From the NCBI GenBank assembly GCA_003427395.1, contig BFEA01000009.1:1466721-1506868 (forward strand): 40,148 bases of DNA. Reading direction: 5' to 3'. Position 1 is the first letter of the stretch. Every line of letters starts with the position of its first letter. The DNA is from Chara braunii (lineage: Eukaryota; Streptophyta; Charophyceae; Charales; Characeae). Positions 31,032-40,148 of the stretch are shown here, piece by piece. The notes under the pieces are model-generated. The model was not told the origin of the DNA, ran no database searches, and was given only the letters and a program-made list of their open reading frames with translations. The translations under genes were made by a program, and so were the position numbers.

Positions 31032-33282
31032 GACCCCATCTTGGCTGATGACGGCCCTCTCATGTTGAGGTAGGTGTAGGCGGTGAGATCACGCAACACA
31101 ACACGGAGGGAGAGAGAGGGAGAGAGAAAGATCGAGAGTAGGAAAGGAGGGAGAGAAGAGAGGGTACTTACCGACGTGAACTTGCGATGCGGGATGGGGC
31201 CCGACGGTATGTCTGAGTAGAGAAATCAGGAAGGATGCTGGTGGAGGCGTGCAGCGGTTCAACAGGCAAAGCGTTTCAACAGCCTCGGGTGCACAGGCAG
31301 GGGGGGCGTTATCAGATGGAGAGTTTGTCTGGGTAGCACGCCGGAAACAGTAGGTACTTAAGGGATTGAGGGGTTAAGGTTCGGTTAAGTCCGATCTCCA
31401 GTTCGAATACAGCTTGTGAACGAGTCTGGTTAGTTGACCACCTTCGGTATAACCATTAAGCTGTGTAGTCGACAATCACATGCGCGGCTGTTCGGCCCGG
31501 TGCTGTGTCGGCGCGCAGCTGTTGGTGCGTCGTCCATCGCCAAGCCTACCGTGTCTCACCTGGGCTGCGGAGGTATGGTACAATGGTTCGTTGTGCGTCG
31601 CCGCAAGCTGCTGTGCAGTGCTGGCTCACTAAGTACCCCGTATTCTGGTTCTGTCCTTGTTACAAAAATGTACTAGGTACCTTGTTGCGCACTTATTCAG
31701 CGCATCACTGTTCGTTGCTGTGTTGTGCATCACATACTACGCCGGAGCAATGAGGTTGTTGTAGCCAGAAGTATTATGGTTATAGTATAGAGGAGAGGTA
31801 TTGATGTGTGTGTGGGCAGGGCTGCAGTGATTCTAAGCGCTGTTGTCAGAGTCCCGATATTGTCGTGTCTGGCACAAGGTTCTGTACTGAGCTTTGCAGT
31901 ACCTTGTCTCGAAGTACAACGCGACAGGCTAAGGCTGGTGCACACGGTAAATTTCAGTGGGGGATCCCAGCAGGCTGTAGCTACTACTAAAGGCTAACCA
32001 CACATCGATGCTGTCAGGTTCGGTGGTTTCGGCTGTTGTGCGCTCTACAGCTTATCGCGGTGCCCAGACGTCGTACCAGACTGGCAAGGCTTGCTACATT
32101 TTCTTCTGCCTCTAGCTGCATATCGGTCGACTACCTACCATGCGGCCAAAGTGTCAATTCCTGGTGGAGCAAGCTGCTGTCACACAAAGGTTGGGCGCTG
32201 TTACTGTACGCGACACTACTTTAGGCACAACTACTGAACGGCGCACTGTTCCCACTGTAGACTGCTGCTATGCGCATCGCATGTCGCTGCTACAGTGGCT
32301 GTATCATTACTGTTCTTTTTGGGGGCTGCAGTTGCAGGTTGTGCACTGGTGGAACTTTTTTAGGCTGCTGCAACGGTATACCGGAGTTGTTCCCCTTTAC
32401 AGCGGGACGGCTACTGCTGTTTAAAGAGTCGTCAGGTGACCGGTATTATATGTTCTGATCGAGACTCGGCTAATTCTGCTGCGTGTCATTGGCCGCCATT
32501 GCGGGGGCCCTCAGGCGAATCAAAACTACAAGACCCTCTCCGACGAGTCTGAGCGCACCCCTCTTGTATCTGAGAGTCTGAAAGATTTTTAAATCTATCC
32601 TTCTTACTCTCAGTCTAGTCTAAGGTTACGAGAGGAAGGCGGCAGGCGGGATTGCAACCCGTAGGTCCGCATCAAGACCTTGTGGGAGGTCCACCGACCG
32701 ATTGCGGGAGCTCTGCCCGGACCCATACGGGGTTCTGGAGGCAGGGAACACTCAAGTATAATTTCGACTAACGCGTGTGATCCCTTCCCCTATTTGTTAT
32801 CCCCTGGGTTATCTGAATATGGCTATGTGGGAATATTACCTTTATTATTATGTATGTCAGGACATGCATTGTGAAAGGTAATCAACAATTGCATGTGAGG
32901 AATCAGACATTATCCCTTAAGAGAATTCAGCCAGAATGAATTGGGGGAGGGTGGGATGAAGGTGTTTTGCATGTGTTTGACCGGGTCAACCCAAGGTTGG
33001 GCTCCTCTAAGTTGATGTGGGCTCAGTGCTATGTTTTATTTATGTTTGCTGGGCTGACTATATGATCTTTTTGGGCTGGGCCTATCCTAAGTTGGACGGT
33101 CTAGTCACTTGTTTCTTTCTGGGGTTTCTTAACAGTAGGATGGGCGCCCTAAATTGGGAGGACCCAGAATCCTGATGTTTCTTTTGGGTTGTTGAAGACA
33201 GAGTTGGGAATATTCTAAGTTGCGTAGACCCAGTTCTGTGTATGTTTCTTCTGAGGGGGACAAGGGCATAAGGCCGAGCATA

Positions 33283-34198
33283 CCCTTAAGTTAGGGCAGC
33301 TCAGTCATAAGCCATTAACAAAATGGTCAACCGAAATATAGAGATTTGATATATATTATACGAACCGATACCATCTAGCAGACCGGGCATCCTAAGTTGG
33401 GAAAGTCAGTCAGTAAGTCAGGTAGAACAAGAAGAAAAGAAAAGTAAGTGGAGAATATAATGAAAGTAACCTGGGCAGGCTGAGTGTACCCTTAAGTTAG
33501 GGCAGTTCAGCCCTATGCTCGTAATAAGACAAAGGTGAAGAGAGTTAGTATAAATCTTCTTGTATTTTCTCTTCTAAACACAAGGCAGGATTGGATGTCT
33601 CTCTAAGTTGGGTAGGTCTGATCATCTGCCGAATAAGAGAGAAACATATCAAATTTGTGCAAGTATACCAATGGTTGTTCTCATATATTGTCGTTACGGA
33701 GACTAAGCGTACCCTTAAGAAAGGGCGGCTTAGTCATACGTCGTTTGTACCTTGTTCAGGCAGATCAGGCATACTCTTAGGTTAGGACGGCCTGGTCGTA
33801 TTGTCTTATGTACCTTAACTTGTTTAAGCTAGCTCGACGTACCCTTAAGTTAGGGCGGCCTAGTGATATGCTCTTATCGTTGATGTTATGTAGGTTGGAT
33901 GTACCCTTCAGTTAGGGCGGTCTGACCATTCGTCGTTCGTACGTGTTTTAGGCAGGTTAGGCACACCCCTTAAGTTGGGGCAGCCTAATCCTATGCCCTA
34001 TGTAACCTTATCTAAAGCTGACTAGGCATACCCTTAAGTTAGAGCAGTCTAAACGTACCTTTAAGTTAGTGCGGTCTGATCATATGTTTTATGACTAGAG
34101 TTCGTGTGGTGTTGGGCATACCCTTAAGTTAGGGTAACCCGGTTGTGCGTACTTTTACCTGTTTACTTAGATGTGTTGGACATACCCTTAAGTTGGGG
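33283..34198 (-). repeat. Phased hairpin array, inverted copy
   Basis: Complementary cores (CCCTTAAGTTAGGG and variants) at about 33283, 33489, 33601, 33712, 33774, 33842, 33904, 33966, 34030, 34058, 34120 and 34185. Spacing is mostly 62-68 bp, except 28 bp between 34030 and 34058, where about 35 bp between two units has been lost relative to the left arm. Confidence 0.85.
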
Positions 34199-36945
34199 CG
34201 TTGTCTGATCCTATGCCACAGGTAAGGGGGTCTACTAAGGAAAAAAAAACTGAATGATCTAACGAACTACTTGGGCCAAACTTATGTGGATTGTGAGAGA
34301 TGTTTGTTTATGCATGCTTGTGGGCTCTCACTATTGGGCGTCTTTTCGATAGGCTAGTTGCTTTAGACGCTCGCCAAGTGTTGGAGCCATAGGTAGATAA
34401 GATGGATGATGGGAGGGAGAACTTGTGATGAAGATAGGACTGACCCTGCTAGGAGTTAGGATCAGGGTTAGCTCACCATCTCATATAAGAGGTTGTGCGG
34501 GCTATTATTGATTCCAAGTCATCAAGCAGGTGTCAGAAGATAGTCCCAAATATAGCTTGCTTTGTCTTTTTGTCTTTCAGCCTTGTATAAATCTTAACAG
34601 CCTCCTCTTCCTACGGGATGCGCTGCCGAAATTTCTACAAATCTGAAAGAGTTCGTCATTTTGAGACTCATAGAATTTATGAAAGGGCACTCTTCCTACG
34701 GGAAGCGCTATCGAAATTTCGCGAAATTTGAGGAGTTAGAATATTTTTCACCTAGGGGCTACTTAGCAGATCTATCCTAGATAGAGAAGTCGTTTAGTGG
34801 CTTGGTACTAGTAGAGGAGTTAGGCTACGACCTAGGGAGTATTCTCCTTGCTTGGCACAAATACAGTTGTGTTTCTTCTTGGTCTGTACTGTGGTGCAGG
34901 TTTTCGTGTTTCGCGTGAAGGCTTGATCTGTTCAGCTTGATTCTCCAAAAGGATCACTCTTCTGTTATCACTGATAACAGGTCGGTTTCCGATTCGTCGG
35001 TTTACGACTCAACTTTCCTACTCCTCCTGCCCCTCAACCTAAGGCCTTTGCCCTTGCCTGGATTTATATGTTTTCTATGGGCTTTTCACCAAGTTTCTTT
35101 ATAAATGGCCATTTCTTAAAGACTGAGTATTTTTGTTGAGGGCTAGTGGGGAAATGGTTGGGCTCGTGTGCTTGAGGCAGGGTGTGAGCTGCAGGAGGCT
35201 GAAAAGTTGACCCCTTTAGTGTCTGTGATGTTGTTTGAATGTTGTGCGTATGAATGTAGATATGTATGGAAGAGTCTCGATTGAGTCTTGTAGAGTGATT
35301 ATGTTGGAGTCAGATGGGCAAACCACACAACTGTCGTGAGAGTGAACCACCCCACAACCTTTGGTTTAAGTGAGACTGTTCTTTTCCCCCTCTGATAGTG
35401 TGAGAGTCGGAGTAAGCGCACGCTCGGGTAACCCTCATAGGGCTACGCGACCACGCGCTTATATTTTTTTCTATTAAAAGATTTTATTAGGTCGGACGTT
35501 AGTCCCATGCCGAGAGTTCAAGGTCCTTGCCCAGAACATTGATTTACTTGCTGTCCCATGGAAATAGAAGCGCCGCAAGGAGGAGGGGTTGTCCCCCAGC
35601 AACTCAGTCCGGCAGGCATTCGTATTTTTCCCTGCGAACGTCAAGTACTCTTTTTCTTTTTGAAGATTATTTTGGTGGAACTCAGCAAATCCCTTCCAGC
35701 AACTCAGGCGGAAGAATTAGCGTGTCGATGGTGATGCGCCAGACAACTCACCACCGCTCCAAATCCCTTCCTGCCCTATGGACCATCTCACCCTGCGCCC
35801 TTTGGGGCACCTCAGCGTGCAAAAGATGGTAAGGCCCTCAGGCCGGTCTAGCGCTCGCTAAAGGGCCACCCCCCTTAGCGCGCGCTTTAGCCGACGCCTG
35901 AGCGCTGAGAGCGACCCCATGGCTCAAAAGAGGTCACTCGGGTATGGGCACCACATAGTGCGCCGACATCAGGATTGCTTACACAAAACCACATTGTTGG
36001 TTGGTATGCGTAGGTTCTGCGTCCGCATGGTTTTATACTAACCCGCACGCGCAGCATTTACCGATTTTCACGCTCAAAAGTTATAGGTCAAGCGAGGAGG
36101 ACAAAAGCACGTTATGGCCAGTACACCCAAGTTTCGGCAGCGCGAAACGACGCGTGGGCAGGGAATCAGTCCTAGTCGGCCAATGGGGGCCCACGTACAA
36201 TCCTCCAACGTCTCAAACGTCGGGTTGCCTATGGGTCTGAGTTTGGGCATTACCCGCACACATCCTTCTCGTTGGCCTACCCCTTCCATTCGCAACGGCT
36301 ATCAGACTATCTGCAGTTGTTTTCTCCTTAAAGTTTTCATGGTTGGACGTTGTAGCCGTGGTAGCCGTCAAGGCTAAACCCCTTGAGGTTGGCTGCCACG
36401 ACAACCCTAAAGCTGTCTACTCAACCCCTCTGCACAGGGTGCAGAAGAGGGTGTGATCGTCAACCACGCATGGTGGTTGTCCAGCTCGAGAAGGTAACCG
36501 CTCAAAGCGCTTGTCAGCCGACACTTGAGTGTCGAACACGACCCTCGAGATTACGAAGGGCCGTGCGGTTACATGTACCACATAGTACTCCATCAACGCG
36601 AATACTTGCAAATGCCCGCATCGCTGGCCGATATAAGGAGGCCATGCGCTCGCACGACTCTTATACAAACATTCAGCGCGTGATACATATCCGAGTCGCG
36701 CAACATAAAGTCATGGGTCGGATACTGAAGGGACTAGGAGTGTTGTAATGTTGCGGTGTTGTTTGTGGGGTTTTGTTTTGTGCTTTTCCATGGGTTATGT
36801 GTGGGTAGATGTGAGTGTTGTGGTGTAACGCGTAGATGCGTCCTAGTCGACTGACGTCGAGTTGCGTTTGGGACGTCAGCCCCCCAGAACGTCGATTCTC
36901 GCGCGGGTTCGATTCTTGGGCGTTCGACCGCGCGTGCCCCCTATG
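34199..36945. other. Right-arm non-coding stretch mirroring 10526-13257
   Basis: Holds the inverted counterparts of the palindromes (34714-34729 and 34963-34979), the TATA repeat pair (within about 35780-36740) and the GTGGTAGCC hairpin. No gene recognised. Confidence 0.6.
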
Positions 36946-37881
36946 CTACAGCGAACGAGAAACGCCCTCGGCTGGGCCACCTCTGCAATTGCATACGAAA
37001 AACTTTCGCATGTAGTTCCGTAGCTCGGCGGGGGCGAAGCTTCTTTCGACAGAATGAGCCGTTCGTTCGTTAGGCGCTTCTTCGGTGGCTGGAGGTGAGT
37101 TTCCGTGTTGTTTAGTCGGGCGGTGGTGGATGTCGAAATCGTAGTCTTGCAACCTTACTGCCCATCTTCCCAAGGTTCTCATATAATCCATGTTGTTCCG
37201 TAAGGGCAACAATGGGTGACGATCCGTCACGAGAACGAACTTCTGGCCGTGGAGATATGGTCGAGAATGTCGGATTCCCAACACCACCGCCAAACATTCA
37301 CCCTTGCAAGCTTCGTAATTTGTTTGTGCCTGGCTCAATGTCTTTGACGCGTATTCGATAATGTGCTCCTTCCCGTTTGCTCTGTGCTGAGTCAGCACCG
37401 CCGATATCGTCTGCGACAGCCAATCGGTGTGCCAAGCGAACAGTTTCGTCGGATTTGGGCGCGCCAAGATCGACGCAGTAGTCAGGGTCTTATTTAGCGT
37501 CCGAAAAGCCGCCTCGCACTTCAGCGTACAGATCAGTTGTTCTGCCTTCTTCAACAAATTAGTCAGAGGTTTTGTGACACGAGCAAACCCTTGGATGAAC
37601 CGTCGATAGTATGAGGCCAGGCTGAGGAAGGCTCGAACTTGAGTGAGCGTGACAGGCACCAACGCCTCTTGTACAGCTGCCACTTTCCTTGGATACGGTT
37701 TCAAGCCATCCACCGTGACGATGTACCCCAAGAAGGAGATTTCGGAGAGGAAAAACTCGCTTTTCTCCAAGGCTACTTTGAACCCAACATCTTTAAATGC
37801 ATGCAAGACCCACTCGACATGTTCCATATGGTACTCGTAAGTTTTGGAAAAGACCAAGATATCATCCATATACACAATCAC
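36946..37881 (-). CDS. Ty3/gypsy RT C-terminal part plus RNase H
   Basis: Reverse transcriptase and RNase H copy retroelement RNA into DNA. The 311-residue frame opens at MIVYMDDILVFSKT, the catalytic YxDD strand of the RT palm, so the fingers and half of the palm are missing. Next come FLGYIVTVDGLKP, the connection (FIQGFARVTKPLTNLLKK) and the RNase H core: Asp in WHTDWLSQTISAVLTQ, Glu in YEACKGECLAVV, Asp in LVTDRHPL, then HHRPTKQHGNSPP in place of the usual ending. No integrase follows; the frame ends in VCNCRGGPAEGVSRSL and a stop. Upstream similarity to RT stops at about 37889, where unrelated sequence leads into a fold-back element. A truncated, non-autonomous pol fragment. Confidence 0.92.
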   Translation of the reverse strand: MIVYMDDILVFSKTYEYHMEHVEWVLHAFKDVGFKVALEKSEFFLSEISFLGYIVTVDGLKPYPRKVAAVQEALVPVTLTQVRAFLSLASYYRRFIQGFARVTKPLTNLLKKAEQLICTLKCEAAFRTLNKTLTTASILARPNPTKLFAWHTDWLSQTISAVLTQHRANGKEHIIEYASKTLSQAQTNYEACKGECLAVVLGIRHSRPYLHGQKFVLVTDRHPLLPLRNNMDYMRTLGRWAVRLQDYDFDIHHRPTKQHGNSPPATEEAPNERTAHSVERSFAPAELRNYMRKFFVCNCRGGPAEGVSRSL

Positions 37882-37982
37882 ACAAAAAATTACCAGCGGT
37901 TAGGTCAGGCGGGTTTTGTTAACGAATTATGCGAAAGTCATATTCATGGCTCGCTGGAACGTCGCGGGCGCGTTGCATATTC

Positions 37983-38600
37983 CCGCGTGACAGTCCCATG
38001 TGAGACACCGGCGTCAGCTTTGGAAAAAAGCGGCGCCGGGCCCAGCGGTCCCTGGTGGAAGCGACTGTGTTGCCTGGGTTGCCAAATGTGCAAAATATGA
38101 GTGAATCTCCCGCTGGAAACCGGGAAGATGCACTGCCTTTTCGTCTCTAATACTCTAAAGGAAGGAGCGGGTCTCGCGTGACGGTCCCACGCGAGACACC
38201 GGCGTCAGCTTTGGAAAAAAGCGGCGCCGGGCCCAGCGGTCCCTGGTGGAAGCGGTTGTGTTACCTGGGTTGCCAAATGTGCAAAATGTGAGTGAATCTC
38301 CCACTGGGAACCGGGAAGATGCACTGCCTAGTGCATCTTCCCGATTCCTAGCGCGAGATTCACTCACATTTTGCACATTTGGCAAATCAGGCAACACAGC
38401 TGCTTCCACCAGGGACCGCTGGGCCCGGCGCCGTTTTTTTCCAAAGCTGACGCCGGTGTCTCGCGTGGGACCATCACGCGAGACCCGCTCCTTCCCTTAG
38501 AGTATTAGAGACTAAAAGGCAGTGCATCTTTCCGGTTCCCAGCGGGAGATTCACTCATATTTTGCACATTTGGCAACCCAGGCAACACAGTCGCTTCCAC
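37983..38600. mobile_element. Four-part fold-back element (two direct plus two inverted units)
   Basis: A unit of about 155-190 bp starting near CGCGTGACAGTCCCA occurs at 37983-38137 and again at about 38173-38325 (offset 190). The sequence 38330-38600 is the reverse complement of 38055-38325: 271-bp arms around a 4-base centre (GCCT, 38326-38329), mirror sum 76655. Inside each unit GTCTCGCGTG pairs with CACGCGAGAC. No transposase; the frames on both strands (38246-38500 and 38155-38409) are mirror images created by the palindrome. Probably a MITE-like element that truncated the neighbouring pol. Confidence 0.75.
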
Positions 38601-38620
38601 TAGGCAACCCAGGCAACACA

Positions 38621-40040
38621 TTCAGCGTTCGTCCACTTGTATGAGTATGTAGAAATGTTTAAGATTCTGAAGATTCTGAAGTGGTGAAGATGTTGAAAAC
38701 TCTGAACTACACCCCCTTTCGTCTGCGTATGTAGGAATGTTGAAGATTCTGAAAATCTTGAAGTAAAGAAAAGGTTGAAGATTCTGAAACCCCCCCACAT
38801 CTCTAAGTTTTTAAAAATTGAAAAATTCATTGAAGATGCTGAACCGACCCCATGTCTCTAGGTTTGTACCTCCCCTGTCCGAGTCTTCATAATATTGAAG
38901 TACGTTTCCCTTGTTCGAGTGTTTATGTCCGAGTGTGTATGACCGTTGAACGCACTCTATGTACACCCCCCTTGTCTGAGTGTGTAGGAACGCTGAAGAT
39001 TCTGAAAATTCTGAAGTGGTGAAAANGCNGAANATTCTNNTACCNCCCCCCCCCCCCCCCCCACCCTCCGTGTCTCCGCCTGTTTTGTTTCTTTAAGAAA
39101 AGGATGTTCAGAATCTTCGACATTTTCACCACCCTTTTCAAAGTGTAGAGAAACACCGAGGATTCTTAAGATTCTTAAGTGGTGAAGATGCTGAAAATTC
39201 TGAAGTACACCCCCCTAACGCTGGAGATTCTGAAAATTATGAAGTGGTAAAAATGTTGAAGATTCTTACCCCGCCCCTCCCCTTGCCTCCGCCTGTTTTG
39301 TTTCTTTAAGGAGAGGGGGTTCAAAATCTTCGACTTTTTCACCACTTCAGAATTTTCAGAATCTTCAGTGTCTACCCCCCCATCTAAGTGTATAGAAACG
39401 CCGAAGATTCTGGAGATTCTGAAGTGGTGAGGATGCTGAAAATTATGATGTACACCCCTCTTTATCCAAGTGTGAAAAACGCTGAAAATTCTAAAAATTT
39501 TGAAGTGGTGAAAACGGTGAAGATTATGAACCCCCCCTCCGTGCCTCCTCCTGTAAGGTAGGGGGGGGTCAGAATTTACTCCGTTTTCAACACTTCAAAA
39601 TTTTAGAATCTTCAGCGTTCGTCCACTTGTATGAGTATGTAGAAATATTGAAGATTCTGAAGATTTTGAAATGGTGAAGATACTGAAAACTATGAACTAC
39701 ACCCTCTTTCGTCCGAGTATGTAGGAATGCTGAAGATTCTAAAAATTGTGAAGTGGTGAAAAGGTTGAAGATTCTGACCCCCCCCCCCCTTTTCTTTCAG
39801 CTTGTAAAAATGCTAAAGTTTTTTGACATTCTGAAGTAGTGCATCCATTGAAGACGTTGAAACGACCCCCACATCTCTAGGTTTGTACCTCCCTTGTCCG
39901 AGTCTTCAAAATGTTGAAGTACACCTCCACTGTTTGAGTGTTTATGTCCGAGTGTGTATGAATGTTGAACGCACTCTATGTACACCCCCCGTGTCCGAGT
40001 GTGTAGGAACGCTGAAGATCCTGAAAATTTAAAAGTGGTG
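38621..40040 (+). repeat. 990-bp higher-order tandem repeat of GAAGATTCTGAA motifs
   Basis: TTCAGCGTTCGTCCACTTGT begins at 38621 and again at 39611; the sequence then matches for about 430 bp until a new sequence enters near 40040. Each large unit is built from short GAAGATTCTGAA and TGAAGTGGTGAAA motifs, GTCCGAGTGTGTAGG phrases and C-runs. Six N near 39026-39045 precede an C17-18 run. The 13-mer TGAAGTGGTGAAA is shared with the insertion at 4904-5366. No coding. Confidence 0.8.
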
Positions 40041-40148
40041 AAAGTCAGGTTTGTCAGGCGGGGGCTCTCGGGGGCAAAGCCGGGATAGGGGTTTGACCCC
40101 CGGACCCCCGCCGCAGGGGTGCCCCACCCCCGCCCGGGTTTGACCCCC
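40041..40148. repeat. GC-rich repeat fragment at window edge
   Basis: GGGTTTGACCCCCG occurs near 40089 and GGGTTTGACCCCC again near 40136, with GGGGTGCCCC between. It breaks the tandem repeat and continues beyond the window. Confidence 0.6.

Larger units (their letters stand above)
28336..33450 (-). repeat. Repeat R, copy C (inverted)
   Basis: Starts TGTCGGCCCGAACACCC on the plus strand, the complement of the end of copies A and B. It retains both segments deleted from copy B (near 17045 and 18885) and lacks the 463-bp insertion of copy A. Confidence 0.85.
27821..37054 (-). repeat. Right arm of ~9.2-kb inverted repeat
   Basis: Reverse complement of 10416-19550 throughout. It starts CAATGAAATTCGC, the exact complement of the left arm's inner end, and extends into the RT-RNase H ORF at its outer end. 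The outer limit is approximate because the left arm is cut by an LTR there. Confidence 0.9.

Noticed and set aside
10416-37054. Reading the whole structure as one giant DNA transposon with 9-kb terminal inverted repeats (Maverick-like)
   Set aside because: No DNA polymerase B, ATPase or capsid gene; the integrase is Ty3-like and the outer ends are not clean termini.
10416-37054. Dismissing the entire inverted repeat as one locus assembled twice
   Set aside because: The arms differ by several deletions, array spacing and many substitutions; only 568 bp are identical, so the artefact claim is limited to that block.
38155-38500. Two similar 84-residue ORFs on opposite strands
   Set aside because: They are mirror images caused by the palindrome, not two genes.

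Overview
This is a eukaryotic, repeat-dominated window with no intact host gene that I can recognise. The best lineage clue is a primer-binding site for reverse transcription, which matches 20 of 20 bases of the 3' end of plant-type tRNA-Asp. Decayed Ty3/gypsy gag, RT-RNase H and integrase sequences fit the green lineage. My guess is a streptophyte alga such as Chara, held with low confidence and not provable from this sequence.

Layout. 68-5682 is copy A of a ~5.0-5.6 kb repeat, called R here. It carries a nested 463-bp fold-back insertion flanked by a near-perfect 9-bp duplication. 5683-7700 holds no recognisable gene. 7703-10415 is the 5' part of a minus-strand Ty3-type retrotransposon: gag relic with a CCHC zinc knuckle, leader, PBS and a 183-bp LTR. 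10416-19550 is the left arm, and 27821 to about 37054 the right arm, of a ~9.1-9.2 kb inverted repeat. Each arm holds the end of a pol ORF, a diverged pair of TATA-containing repeats, an array of phased hairpins and one copy of R (B in the left arm, C in the right). The 8.27-kb spacer (19551-27820) holds a second gag-PBS-LTR fragment on the minus strand. On its plus strand are a zinc-finger-like ORF, an integrase ORF, a frameshifted unknown ORF3, a (CT)n tract and two unidentified short coding relics. Right of the arm lie the pol RT-RNase H ORF, a four-part fold-back element (37983-38600), a 990-bp higher-order tandem repeat (38621-40040) and a GC-rich repeat at the window edge.

The window reads as a graveyard of nested retroelements. 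Gag, RT-RNase H and integrase are present, but on different fragments and strands, so no complete autonomous element can be assembled here. The three most notable signals are: (1) an array of hairpins sharing a fixed core, with outer stems that change from unit to unit yet stay complementary, spaced ~63 bp; (2) eleven ambiguous bases (N) at exactly mirrored positions in two inverted copies, inside a 568-bp block that is otherwise identical, which points to one consensus having been placed twice by the assembler; (3) an unknown ORF3 downstream of integrase with a SUMO-interaction-like motif. All repeat alignments were done by eye; percentages are given only where I counted differences.
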